From Chlorella sorokiniana (taxonomy: Eukaryota > Chlorophyta > Trebouxiophyceae > Chlorellales > Chlorellaceae): a stretch of 64,000 nt of DNA. Shown here in pieces: positions 43,132 to 54,472 of this stretch; the first letter of the stretch is position 1; every line of letters starts with the position of its first letter. The DNA lies in assembly GCA_025917655.1 (NCBI GenBank), contig CP084615.1, positions 2,418,001 to 2,482,000 of the forward strand, given 5' to 3'. Both the position numbers and the translations under genes were made by a program. The notes below the pieces were generated by a model that was not told the origin of the DNA, made no database searches, and saw nothing but the letters and a program-made list of their open reading frames with translations.

Positions 43132-46100
43132 TCACTCCGAGCCGTCTGGGAAGGGGTCCAGCGCATGCATGTCGCTCTCCACGTAGCGCTTGACCACAGC
43201 CAGCATGCGGTTGTGCTTGTCGGGGTGGTAGCTGCACCCAAGCAAAACAAGAGCCGCATGTCGATCCTGACGTGGATGTGTGAGGCAGGGTGCAGAGCTC
43301 GCACAGGCCCGGCCACGGCATGCGCGGCGTGCCGCCGCAGCAGGCTTACTTGACGTGCACCGACACGGGCAGGTGGTTCTTGTAGGCGTTCTCGTCGTGG
43401 CGCAGGTGTTTGAAGAGCACCTGCATGGGGCAGGTGTGGAGGGGAATGCATGGGCGGGATCCCCGTTCGATAGAAGCCCCTCATTGGCGCCAACAGCAGC
43501 AGGAGGATGCTCTGGCCCCCTTGGTCTGCTGAGGCTGTGTGAAGTCTCCACCTTGCTGTTCATGAACTTCATGTAATCCAGCACGCGGCGTGTCACCGCT
43601 GGGTCCTGCACGGCAAGGGGCGGCACGGCTGCGCTGATAAGGGCCCAAGCGTGGCAGGCAGGAAGGTGTTGGCATGTGAGGTGGCCAACAGCCTGTCTGT
43701 GCTCGCTTGCCACAGGCCCGCTCCCCATTCGCTGCCCCTGGCGCGCTGCCGCCACCCACCTTGTTGCCGGGGCTGTTGGGGAAGAAGATGCACTCGTTGA
43801 AGAGGGCCTGGTCCCAGCCGTTCTCGCTTTCCACCCGGTAGATCAGCTTGTCCAGAAGGTCCTTGGTGGCGTTGGTGGGCCTGATGCACGGGCGAGCGAG
43901 CCAGAGGGAGAGGGCGAAGGAAGGGGACGCTGGTGGGTGGCGCATCATACAGCGCCTGACAGAGCTCCCCACTGCTGGCCCTCCACCGCAGGTGCGCACC
44001 GCAGCCAAGAGCGCGCTTGTGCTTGCGCCCCGCCCCGCCCCCTGCGCCACGCCGCCCCCACCCACCCACACTTACAAACGCAATAATGCATACACACACA
44101 CACCCACGATCAATCAAGCGCGTGCGCACCGCAGGTAGAAGAGGCCGGAGTTCAGGACGAAGATGCGCATGGAGTGGGCGTAGCGCGCCCAGCCCATGGA
44201 CTCGTCGTCCGCCACGTCGTTGTACCCATCTGTGGAAGGCAGCCGGGAGGGCGGGGGGCCAGCAGGACTTGAGGTCCAGGTAGTGTGCAGGCGGGCAGGG
44301 AGACAAGGTTGAACAATGCGATTTGGGGCAGACCGTCAACAGGACAAGCCCGCTTTGTTGCAAGGGCAAGCCTGGTAGTTCAGCGCCGTTATTTGCTATT
44401 CGGCGCTCCCTGCGGCAGCGCAGTAAGGGCTCACAAGCGGTGCCCGGGTCCCAGCCGTCGCTCATGCCCTCCACGTCGCTGTCGCGCGCCAGGTGGTCAA
44501 AGGGGTTCTGCAGGAAGACAATGTCCACGTCTGCACCAGCAAAGGGGTGGGAACAGCGGGAAGCAGCGACTTAAATCTGAAGTAAACTTGGTGAGCACAG
44601 CCAACGCGACGGCGCCCAAGCAGCGCCAGGGTGCTGGTCAGCCACCTTTGAAGCAAAAGCGGCACCCAAACCACGCAGTCGCAGGGGCCCACCCGACAGC
44701 AGCACCGAGTATCCCAGCTTCATGAAGTTCTGCAGGATGCGAAACTTGAGGGCGGACACCGCGTGGTTGCTGCCCACGTCCTTCTGGCTGTCCGGGATCT
44801 GAGGTAAAGCGGGGGCGGGGGGGGGCAGTTTGATGGAGTGTTGAGAGAAGGGCGCAAGTGTGTGTAACAAACAGGTGGGGAGATGGGTGCAGGGCGGCCT
44901 CCCACAGGCGACACACGATGCTGGCCAAGAGCAAGAGTGAGGGGCGGGCAAGCAGAGGTGGAGGGGGTGGGCGGCTGGATGCAGGCCAGCTGGCGCGGGC
45001 CGACAGCAGAGCACACAGGGGTGGTCGTCTGTGCAGGGAGGACCGCTGGGGCGGCCGCATCGGCTGCCACGCCGCTCCCTCGCCTTCTTTCTGTACCCGA
45101 AACGCCCGATCTCGTGGCGGCAGCTGCCCCGGCCGTACACCACCAGCACTGCCCCCACCCCACCATCACCCCCCCCTCCACACCTGCAAATCCATGCGGA
45201 AGGCGGGCAGCCCAAACGAGTCTGCATTCTTCTTGGTGTCGTCGTCCAGCGCCACCACCATCGCGTTGGTGACGCCTGCAGCAGCGGGAGGGGCGGCAGC
45301 CAGCCAGGGCCGCGCCGACATTCATCCTGACCCAGCCCAAACGCGGGACCCAAATGAGGTGGTTTGGGTAATGAGTGGGACATTCAGAGGCAAGCCAGCT
45401 CCGACATGCCAAACGCCCACGCTGGGCCGGCGCAACTGACAGAGCGGCGGCAGCGCTGGCCGCGGAGGACCCCCAACAAGAGCGAAGAACGCAGAGCAGG
45501 GGGCGTAGCAGGACAGCGCCCAGCAGCTGCAGCCACAAACATCTGCGCAGCCCTGAGGGCGGGCACGCGCCCAGGCCAGCTGCGCACCCGAGCGCTTCAC
45601 ATTCTCTGCCCACAGCTGCAGCATGCCCCCCGGCCAGGCGTAGTTGCTGTTGCTGACCGACACGAGCACCTCGTTGTTGACGGCGACCTGCAGGAAAAAA
45701 ACGGGGACATGGAAGCCACAGGCTGGCAAGAAAAGGGCACTTGGGGAGGGGGCAATGCATCGCTGGTGGGATGCCCTGTTCGGCAGCATGTTGCTGCACG
45801 GGCCGCGTAATTAAACAGAGAGTACTCATTGCATTCAGTAGAGTGTACCTTTTTGAGGAAGGCATCCAGCTCGGGATAGAGCTGCCCCCGCTCGGGGTGG
45901 GCTGCCAAGGGGTGTGGCGGTCTGGGCAGGTGCCTGCGACCGCCGCTGCCGCCCCCACCGACGTGGTGGAGGCATCCCGCAGCTCGCTAGCCTCTAGCCG
46001 AGCCTCATCGCGCTCCCGCGTCAGCTGCGCCACCTGCGCCTGCAGCCGCTCCAGATCGGCATGCGCCGGCTGCTGCGACTGTACATTGGCGCCGCCGCTG

Positions 46101-46206
46101 CTGCTACTGGAGCCGGGCGGCTGATTTGCAGGAGCGCCACGGTGAGGCCCAGTGCTACGCCAGCTAGGAGGCTAACAGCCACAGCCCCCTGCATGCAGCA
46201 GCACAT
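43132..46206 (-). CDS. RRA: Arabinosyltransferase, RRA-type (GT77)
   Basis: Golgi type II membrane glycosyltransferase; plant RRA1-3 add arabinose to hydroxyproline-linked arabinan on extensin-like wall proteins. Exons: 45849-46206, 45588-45687, 45184-45275, 44693-44798, 44435-44530, 44130-44229, 43760-43880, 43552-43605, 43350-43420, 43132-43231; every junction is in phase. The N-terminus has one membrane anchor ([20 protein letters not shown]) and a short coiled coil ([15 protein letters not shown]). The catalytic part matches RRA nearly throughout: [36 protein letters not shown] (DxD motif), [78 protein letters not shown], ending DPFPDGSE. One-base slips at 45909-45912 and 46131-46132 in the first exon. 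The start may be Met at 46206 or 46191. Probably acts on hydroxyproline-rich wall glycoproteins. Confidence 0.93.
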
Positions 46207-46837
46207 CGATGTTGCAAGTGTTCAGCATGGCAGCGTGAGAAGGCGGTAACGGCAGCGAGGCAAGCGCGGAGGCGCCACATCCTGCACCTGCGGGGGAAGT
46301 ACTCGTGCCCCGCCGGGGCGGCATACTGCTCTAGTATCCGGTTGCCAGCAGGATGGCGATGGAGGGCAGGGAGCTGGCTGCTAGCAAAGGTGCTGCGCAA
46401 AGAGAGCGCAGGTAAATGACGCCGGGCTCGATGCGCCAGCCCACAATGGGGACAGCCCAAAATTTGTAAAAGTCGAGAGAGGGGCTGGGTGCAGAGCGCA
46501 TCCGGCTGAGCGAGGGGAACTGATCGCAGTGTCGCTGGGCCCTCTCACCCACCCCCACTCAACACCGCGGAATCCAGCAGTGCACGGACAAGGTAACTGC
46601 GGGGCTGGCAATGCGAACAAACTCGGCCTGTACATTGAGGGTACAAGTTGCTTTTGCATCTTTTAGACAGTGTTGAAGACTTCTTTCCACATATTCAATA
46701 TCAGACAAGTCCAGCAACCTACCGTGGATGGGCCATTCCCAACGATAGCTTACACGTGCAACTTGTTGGCGAGTCTCCCTTTGTCCGTCAGTGTGGCTCA
46801 ATTGGAGGGCCCAACCACACAGTATCGAACGATAGGA
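46207..46837. other. Divergent promoter region
   Basis: Between the starts of the arabinosyltransferase (minus) and the folate ligase (plus). AT-richer than the genes, no supported exon. Confidence 0.5.
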
Positions 46838-49546
46838 ATGCTGCGATTGATCAAGCCGGCCGCTGGGGCAGCGGCGGCAGCAGCAGGAGCAGCAGCGCGC
46901 CCGCCGCCGCTCTCCTGCCTTGGCGCGGCTTACTCACCAGCGTACAGCACCAGCGCGCTGGACTGGCTGCAGCAGTTCACCAACTACGAGCAGCGCGGCG
47001 TGCCGCAGGCGGCCGGCACCGACTCTGACGCCGGCTTTGACTTGGTGGGTGCTGCACGCAGCCCCGCTTTCGACGTGTCCATGGTCACACCTCTCTCTCT
47101 GGCAACAGCCTGCTGCTGGCTGGGTGGCCCCCACCACCATCTGCCATATTCGACCCTGTTCTGCGTCGATCTGTTGCTTCAGGGGCGCATGCGGCGGCTG
47201 CTGGCAGACCTGGGGGAGCCGCAGGCAGCCTGGCCCGCCGCCGTGCACGTGGCGGGCACCAAGGGCAAGGGTTCTGTCGTGGCCATGCTGGCCGCCATCC
47301 TGCGGGAGGCGGGCTACAGGGCGGGAGCCTACACGAGGTGAGCCTCTCTCAGCACACAGATAGGACGCGCCCGTGCGCCCGCGTCTGTGTGCTGCTCATC
47401 ATCAGACAGGCAGGCATCCTGTCGATGCACGGCGTGCCAGGGTGGCGCACGCCAGCCGGGCCGCTGAGCCAGCCTGGAGAAGCAAGCAGCCATGCGCACC
47501 AGGCCGTGCACAGGAGCCCTGCGCGTCTGGCCACATGCGCCTGAACAACGTGCATCCCTTGCCTGCCTTTCTGAGCAAAGCGCGCCCCTTGCTTTGCCTC
47601 CGTCCAGCCCCCACATCCAATCCTTCCACGAGCGCATCGCGGTCGGCGGCAGTCCCATCCCGCCGCAGCAGCTGGACGCGCTGGCGGCGGCGCACGCCCC
47701 GCGGTGGAGGCTGCGCATGCTCGGGAGGGCGGCGCGCTGAGCCACTTTGAGATCGTTACGGCGCTGGCCTTCAAGCACTTCCAGGAGCAGCAGGTGGGCC
47801 GGTGGGCTGGTGTGTGGGTGGATGTGTGTGTGGTGGTGGTGGTGGTGGTGGGGGGGGGACCAAGGAGATGCCTCGCTGACCGGGCGGCTTCAGAGAACGA
47901 CGGCTCTTCTGCGCTGTCATTCTGCTGCGTCAGGCAGCAGGGCAGTCCCTGCCTAGTTCAATACTGCAGCAACTGTGTATGTGTTTGTTGGTGGCTTGCA
48001 CAGGTGGATGCCGTAGTGGTTGAGGTGGGCCTCGGCGGCGCCCGCGACGCGACAAACGTGCTGCCCGCCGCCAGCCTGGCGGCCGCCGTCGTCACAGCGG
48101 TCGGGCACGACCACGCGGCGGCCCTGGGCGGCGGCATCGAGGCCATCACCGCCGCAAAGGCCGGCATCATGCAGGCGGGGCGGCCGGTGGTGCTGGCGCG
48201 GCAGCCTGAGGCTGCGGCGGCGGCGGTGCTGCTGCGGCGAGGTGAGGCTGCTGGAGAAGGGCGAGGCTGCTGCAGGGGAGCGGTTGCATGCAAGCTGTTG
48301 AGCTGATGCTTGGTCTATTGCCCCTTCCTCCGCAGCGCAAGGACTCGGCTGCCCGGTGATTCGAGCGCCGCAAGAGGTGCAGTTTGTGGCAGCGCCAGAC
48401 GGCAGCAGCGACGGCAACGACGCCAGCGGCAGCTTGCCCATGCACTTGTGGCAGCGGCATCGCATGCTGCTGCAAGGCGAAACAGCGGCCGCGTTTGGGG
48501 CCGCGGGTGCGCCGATTGAGCAAGGTGCGCTGCCTTTGTGCTGAGCTAAATGCGCGTCTGTCCGCTGCTTGGCCAGCCACCTGCCAGCCCGGCAGTGCAA
48601 CTCTGCCGCGGCAGTCTCCTGAGCTGAGGTGCTCGCTTCTCAACCCCGGCTCCCCCTTTCCCCAAGCAGACATCCAGCTGCGCATGCTGGGCGCCCATCA
48701 GCTGGACAACGCAGCGGCGGCGGTGGCGGCGGCAGCGTGCCTGCGGCGGCACGGCCTGCGGCGCGTCGACCTAGCGGCAGTGGCAGCCGGCCTGGCGGCA
48801 GCAACCCTGCCGGGCCGCTTCCAGCTCTGCCAGTTTACGGACGACAGCGAAGCAGCGCGGGCGGGCCAGGCCGGCGGCAGCGGCTCCAACGGCGGCGGAA
48901 GCGCCCCGAGCCAGGGCCGTGGGTGGTGCTGGACGGCGCTCACACGCCCGAGTCGGCGGCGGCGCTGGCGCGCACGCTGCGTGCCGCTTTCCCACCGCTC
49001 CAGTGGCGGTTGTGCTGGCAATGGCGGAGGACAAAGAGCACCGGTGGGTGCGCAGCGGACAGTAGGGGGAGTTGAGCCGTGTGCAGGTCAAGAAGGGGCG
49101 GGGTGGTGCGCGACAGCTCACCCCTTGCCAGCGGTTTTAGCCGCATGCCGGCTGGCCATTTTGTTTGGATGGGTCTGTGAGCCCTGCCTTGGCTGCTGTC
49201 CTTACCGTCTTCATAGCCCTTCTGCTGCAGGGAGTTTTGTCTCGAGCTGCGCAGGGTGCAGCCCTCGGTGGTGGTCTTCACAAGTGTGTCCATCGCCGGG
49301 CGCCGCCCGCGCCGCCGGCCCCGGCCAGCTGGCGGGCGCGTGGCAGGCGGCCGCGATCCAGGGCGGCGGGCGCCCGCGCGGCGGCGTGCGCACGCGGGAG
49401 CTGATCCAGGCCTCGCTGACGGCGGCAGTGCAGCGCGCGCGCATGGAGCTGCGGGCGCAGCGCTGCGAGCGCGGCGTCGTGCTCGTTTGCGGCAGCCTGC
49501 ATGCGGCGGGGCGGCGCTGGCGCAGCTGCCGCTGGCGCCATGCTGA
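46838..49546 (+). CDS. Dihydrofolate synthase / folylpolyglutamate synthase (FolC family)
   Basis: ATP-dependent Mur-ligase-family enzyme adding glutamate to dihydropteroate or folates; in plants it acts in mitochondria (DHFS) or several compartments (FPGS). Exons: 46838-47044, 47183-47337, 47608-47793, 48004-48241, 48336-48524, 48670-49043, 49231-49546. The Ala-rich basic N-terminus ([14 protein letters not shown]) fits an organelle transit peptide, followed by [18 protein letters not shown]. The P-loop is [18 protein letters not shown]; then [49 protein letters not shown] with ITAAKAGIM (the carbamylated Lys region), [28 protein letters not shown] and [11 protein letters not shown]. One-base slips at CCCC (47697-47700) and GGGG (49508-49511), plus one near 49000. 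It resembles bacterial FolC closely enough that single- and dual-function cannot be told apart here. A TGTAA lies 34 bases past the stop. Confidence 0.93.
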
Positions 49547-49579
49547 CGCTGCGGTGCAGTTTTTGTGAGGAGACGGGGC

Positions 49580-49584
49580 TGTAA
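49580..49584 (+). terminator. TGTAA poly(A) signal for the folate ligase gene
   Basis: TGTAA 34 bases after the stop codon, a typical chlorophyte position. Confidence 0.65.
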
Positions 49585-49768
49585 ACAGGAGCGTTAAGGT
49601 GGCGCGGGGCTAGCAGTATCACCCGGCGGTTGAATAATAGGAGCTGTGAGCAGCGCACAGTGAGGGGTCAACTTTGCAGGCCGCTCAGGGTTAGGCAGCG
49701 GCGCCATGAATCTCGCAAACTGATTTTGTTTCAATGCAGAAGATGGCGGGGCCCGAAGCTGGGCGCGA

Positions 49769-49773
49769 TTACA
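49769..49773 (-). terminator. Candidate TGTAA poly(A) signal for the RING-H2 gene
   Basis: Minus-strand TGTAA about 100 bases after the stop at 49872. Confidence 0.55.
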
Positions 49774-49871
49774 CAACGAGGTCGATGGCTTGCCGCTCGT
49801 GGCGCGCATGACGACAGTGCCCGCACTGCCAGTCATGCTGTGCCCTCCTTCCAGGAACGCATCAGGGGAGG

Positions 49872-50992
49872 TCACAACATTCCAAAACATTGAGCAGGGC
49901 AGAACAAGCGGTTTGGGTCGTTCATGCACGCCAGACAGGCATCCTCCAGGCTGCCACCTGGGTTTGGGTCGCCGTCAACCTGCCGATGTCCTGCGGGCAG
50001 GGCAGGGAGCAGGGAAGAGGTGTGCTTGCAGTCATGCTGCAGGCAAGGAAGCAGCACAGTGCAACTGGCTGACGCAGGCTCTCTGGTAGTGGCACGAATG
50101 GTAGGAAGGAAGCATGCGGCATCACCTGACACCGTGATGGGGATGGACACAACCAGCGCCAACAGGCCGAGGAAGAAAACGCCCAGCAGGAGCGGTTTCA
50201 GCCAGGCGCAGCGGGGGCGCACGACGCGGATGGTGAGCGGCGGCCCCGCCCTGCTGGCGCCGTCGCCGTGCTGCGCATGATCGGCGGGAGGCTGTTCTAC
50301 AAGGATTCCCAGAGCGCGGGGTGTGCTGGAGCCGTGAAGGGGCCTCACTGGGTAGATGTCGGGCGTCCAGTGCTGACCGCCGTCGCTGCTGAACCGCTGG
50401 GCAGGCAGCCCCACGCCCCCACGCTGCCCCGCTGCTGCTGCCACGCCCGTGGCCCATCCCCCTGACACTGCATGCAGCTCAATCACACCTGCTGCGCCCC
50501 CTTCCCCTGGCTTGCTGCTGCTCCTGCCTGGCAGCTGCTGCAGGAAGGAGCGGCCAGAGCCCTCGGGCAAGGCCCCGACGTCTCGAACCCGCCCCTCGTC
50601 CACCGGAGCGCGGCACACCGGGCACTGCTTCCGCTTGAGCAGGAATTGCAAGGTGCAGACTGCGTGGAAGGCATGGCCGCAAGGTAGCGCCAGAGAGCCG
50701 CCGCTGCCTTTTAGGGGCTCCAAGCAAAAGGGGCAGGGGTCTGCTCGAGGGGAGGCGGGCTGGATGGGGGAACTAGGTTCGATGGCGGCGGTGGCTGAAC
50801 TCGCAGCAGCTAGACTGCCGGCGGGGGTTGCAGCTTCAGAAGCTGGCAGCTGCACAGAGGCATTGTCGGCAGAAGTTGGTGTTGTAAAAGGGCTGGCCCC
50901 TCTGCCGCTGGAGAGGTGGCGGCAGCGGGCTGTGTGGCGGCGGCCGCTTCAGGACTGCCGGCTGGGTTATCGGCGGTTGCAGACGCCGACAT
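49872..50992 (-). CDS. Membrane-anchored RING-H2 zinc-finger protein (putative E3 ubiquitin ligase)
   Basis: Short protein with an Ala-rich N-terminus (MSASATADNPAGSPEAAA from ATG 50992), a RING-H2 finger (CPFCLEPL, LPCGHAFHAVC, CPVCRAPV: Cys-x2-Cys, Cys-x-His-x2-His-x2-Cys, Cys-x2-Cys) near 50730-50580, a Gly/Gln/Pro linker, one membrane helix (LLLGVFFLGLLALVVSIPITV, about 50190-50130) and, after an intron, a short tail with Cys residues (EDACLACMNDPNRLFCPAQC) to the stop at 49872. The RING is N-terminal to the helix, so it probably faces the cytosol and the tail faces a lumen. RING-H2 proteins with one helix are commonly E3 ligases of the secretory pathway. The junction between the first Met and the RING exon near 50830 may be an intron or a one-base slip. 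Confidence 0.8.
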
Positions 50993-51340
50993 TTCTCCTT
51001 GATGTCGCCAGTGAGTGCAGCGAAGGGAAGGGCCGCAAGCCCTGGGCGGGGCAAAAGGCGGGCGCTCCCCCAATGGCGAGGAGTGACTGGTCTCCCGTAT
51101 AAACGTGCAACACACTAACTAACACCTACAACGTATTCGCTCGCGGCGCCTCGGATGCTGCGGTAAGGGTTTGAAGGTACAGCCTGGCTGTCTTCCGCGT
51201 ATGCCGCCCTCAAGGCTTGCCAGTTCAGTCCATTGCCTCTTCCAGTACTCAGCCCAACGTGTGCTTTTCAGTTAGGAAATAAGATGTCTTTTCTTTTTAA
51301 GCAGTCCGCGCGGCAAGACCCGCCAGCAGCCCTGCTCCAT
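50993..51340. other. Intergenic
   Basis: 5' flank of the RING-H2 gene and 3' region of the bilin reductase gene, both on the minus strand. AT-rich around 51100-51130 and 51270-51300. No exon seen. Confidence 0.5.
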
Positions 51341-54095
51341 TCAGCCCTGCGGCGCCGGCGGGCAGTCGAACATGACCTCCCGCATGTAGCGCTCCGCCAG
51401 CTCCGGCCCAAAGGCCGCCTCCAGCACCCGCCGCGTCTTGTCGTTCTCCAGCTGCTTGTCGACGTATCGGCGGTGCGCGGCGTGCAGGGACGCGAGGCGA
51501 GCGCGCTGCGCAGGCCCCACCGGGTGCGCGATCTTGGCAATCTGCAAGTTGTAGTGCGGTGGCTGGTCAGCAAGGCTGGGGCACGCCATTCGCGGCCCGT
51601 GACCTTACCCTGCTGGTCACATATAGACTGCGTGCGACTCATAAGCAGGGCGGCGCAGCAGGCACCCCAGGGTCAGTGACCCCCACCCACCCCCCCGTTT
51701 CCCCTCTCACAACCCATACACCTCTGTGTGCACCTGCGTCAGAACACGCACGCGCTCCCCCACCCCCACCCCCACCACCCCCTCACAACCCACACACCTC
51801 TGTGTGCACCCGCGTCAGCGCCAGCGCGTACTTGAGGAAGCGGCCCAGATCCTCTGCGCTGGTGGGGCGCATGATGACGCAGAACGGGGAGAAGATGGCG
51901 CGGCCCCAGTCTGGGATGGAGCGGTTGGACTCCAGCTGGTACCGCTCCTGCAGCTGCCTGCGGTACCACAGCGGGGAAGCGTGGTAAGGGGCAGTGTCAG
52001 CAGAGAACGTTGGCTCCAGGTCGCGGCGGCGCTGCGTGGGGAACGACGCACTCGCTGTCCTTCGCGGAGGGAAGGGCGGGCGTGTGCTGGGTGTCGTTTG
52101 ACGACGCAGCGGCACGCGCAAGCCGCCCCCAGCCAGCGTTGCCCCGCATCACAGAACGCCGCTGCCGCCGCCCAGAGGGACTCCCCCTGCCGCGCAACAA
52201 GCGCGAGGTGGCGGCGCGGCGGCAGCGGCAGCGAGCGGCGCACCGCACAGGGCTCTCGTAGAAGGGCGGCAGCTGGAGGTCTGGGGTGAGGGGGCAGGGG
52301 TCAGCGATGGCCAGGCTGACGCGGCCGTCGTTGGCAACCACATCCATGGAGAGGATGGGCAGGTCGAAATCGAGGCGAGGGTACATGACGCAGTGGAACA
52401 CCTGCAGGCGGGCAGGGCGGTGTGGGTGAGGAGAAAGGGCCGGGTGGTGCAAGTTGCCAGAAGGCTGCGGCGTGGCTGGCAAGGTGGGGAGTGCAGCGGC
52501 GGGCTGCGACGGGGCGGCCAGCGGCCAGCGCTGCGGGCAGCAGCTGAGCTTCTGGTTCGAGAGAGTGTTCGACGCTGGTTCGGCACCTTCCCGGCACCTG
52601 ACCCCCAGCTAAGAAGGCAGTGTGGCAGCAGCACGCGCGCATGCCGGACTGCGACAGCCGCCTGGCAGGCATGGGGAGCTGTCTGGAAGAGATTGCCAGG
52701 CAAGCCGGTCAACGCACCTGCAGCCCATCCTGGCGGGCCGCCACCTCGATGTGCAGCTTGCGGAAGGCACGGGACTGGTAGGCGCGGTTCTCCACCTGCG
52801 GAGGATTCAAGGTACATGAGTATGGAGGCGCGGCGGAGCGGCAGTACCAAAGCATGTGCACCGGGCTGGCTAGAGCCCCTGCCAAGCAGCACCCCGCTTC
52901 CGTGGCCATTGCTTGGCGCCGCGCCATGGAAACTGCATGCTGCAGGCGAGAGCAGGCTGGCCTGCGTGAAAGGCACCCTGGGAGGCAGCTGCCGGCGCAC
53001 CTGGAGGCGGGGGTAGGCGGGGTCGCCGCGCTGCGGATCGCTGCGGTACAGGAAGCACAGCGGGTCCGCCCCCTCCGGGTCCAGGGAATCCAGGTACTGG
53101 AATCGCTGCAGTACAACGGGACCGTACAGGGCAAGGAATCAAGTGAGGCCGGGCGGCGGCAGCATCGCTCATGCGCTTGATCTGGGGGGCACCTTCAAGG
53201 CGGCAGTGCCGCCAGGAAAGGAAACAGGGGCTGTGGAGCGCTCAGCCCGCCTACGGCAGCAACAGAGGCGGGGGCAGCGCCAAGCAGACAGCGCAACGGC
53301 GAGGTACACCGGCCCCTCCCCGCCACAGACGCTCTCACAGACACACTCGCACACGCTCTCACCCACACCCACACCCACACCGCTCACATCCCCCCCCCAC
53401 CACCACGACCACCCACCTCCTCCAGCGTGTACCCCCTGCATTGGTCCTCCCCAGCACCGACCGCCAGCAGCCCTCCACCTGGGTCACCAGCTGCTCGATG
53501 GCGGGGCACACCTGGCGGAGGGGTGGAGGGGGTGGGTGGCGGCGGCGGCACGAGATGTGCTCATAGGTGGTGAAAGGTGTGGATGCAGGAAATAGTGCTA
53601 GTGTTTGGTGAGTGGTAAGTTGAATGATTGGACGTGGCATGGGCGCTCAGGGTCCCAGGCAGTGGGCTGGTGCAGCAGCCCACAGCGGCCCCCTCCCCAC
53701 CTTGGACCCCAGCCGCCAGCCTGTCACCCCCAGCAGATCCTGCGCTTCCTGGTAGCTGAGCCGCCCTTCCGGCAGATCCATGTCCTCGGGTCGATCGGCC
53801 ACGCCGGAGGCGCCCATGCCCTCCAGAAAGTCGCGTAGCGCTCGCTGCGCCTCCTCCAGCTCCTCCCGCGTCACCGCAGGCTCCTGCTGCTCGGCTCCCG
53901 CACCATTACTGCTGGTGGCGGCGCACCGGGCCGCGGGCCGTCCTCGCCCTCGGCAGCGCGGCCGCTGCGCGCAGCTGCGGGGGGACGGCCGCTTGTCGCC
54001 GTGGCGGCGGCGGCGGCGGCAGCTCGCTCCGCCGTCTGACGCTGCGATGGTGCTGTTCTTGCTGCCGCCGCCATGGTCTGTGCAGCTGACATCAT
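51341..54095 (-). CDS. Ferredoxin-dependent bilin reductase (PcyA/HY2 family), plastid
   Basis: Plastid enzyme reducing biliverdin IX-alpha to a phytobilin with electrons from ferredoxin. In Chlamydomonas the PCYA-type member makes phycocyanobilin although no phytochrome is known there. An Ala-rich transit-peptide-like start (ATG 54095 or 54074) precedes [20 protein letters not shown] and [19 protein letters not shown]. Later exons give [54 protein letters not shown] (about 52719-52795), [20 protein letters not shown] (52244-52401), [18 protein letters not shown] ... [12 protein letters not shown] (51798-51957) and [17 protein letters not shown] ... [14 protein letters not shown] (51341-51541, 66 codons plus stop). 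LSMDVV and NDKTRRVLE are hallmark family segments. PcyA versus HY2 activity cannot be decided by eye. The exon ending at 51798 has a duplicated 5' splice site in the next intron. Confidence 0.92.
51697..51820 (-). repeat. Imperfect tandem duplication of an exon end and its 5' splice site
   Basis: A segment of about 43 bases is present twice, 76 bases apart (plus-strand anchors cctctgtgtgcacc at 51721 and 51797). Each copy includes the sequence of the exon end encoding VHTE and a GT donor followed by G/T-rich sequence. Copies differ at a few positions. Confidence 0.8.
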
Positions 54096-54472
54096 GCTCT
54101 AGATTACTATATCCACTCCTACCGCAGGGACTGGAAGAGGCGGGCGAGGCTACAGGAGGAAGATAGGTGTGGCGGAGAGCCACGAAAATGGCGAAACACA
54201 AGCGAACGATTTACAGGTTATATGAAGAGTATAATGGCACATGAAAAGAAGCCTCAAAGAGCCAAAGGAAGACGAAGGCCATGTCCGGCGCCCTGTGGCA
54301 GCTGAGGTGTCATGTTGGTCGTTCTTTGACGCATGCAACGCATCATTATAGGTGCTTGTATAATCAGAAACACTCTCAAGTCGGGCGCAAGGTCTGCATG
54401 TCCGCCAGTGCTGCGCTTAGTGTGGGCGGCGTCTAGGAAGCAGCCGAATCAACAAGCACGCATATTCAAAGC
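54096..54472. other. Short divergent promoter region
   Basis: About 375 bases between the bilin reductase start (minus) and the DDX56 start (plus). Strikingly AT-rich in 54180-54370 for this genome. No coding signal. Confidence 0.55.
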
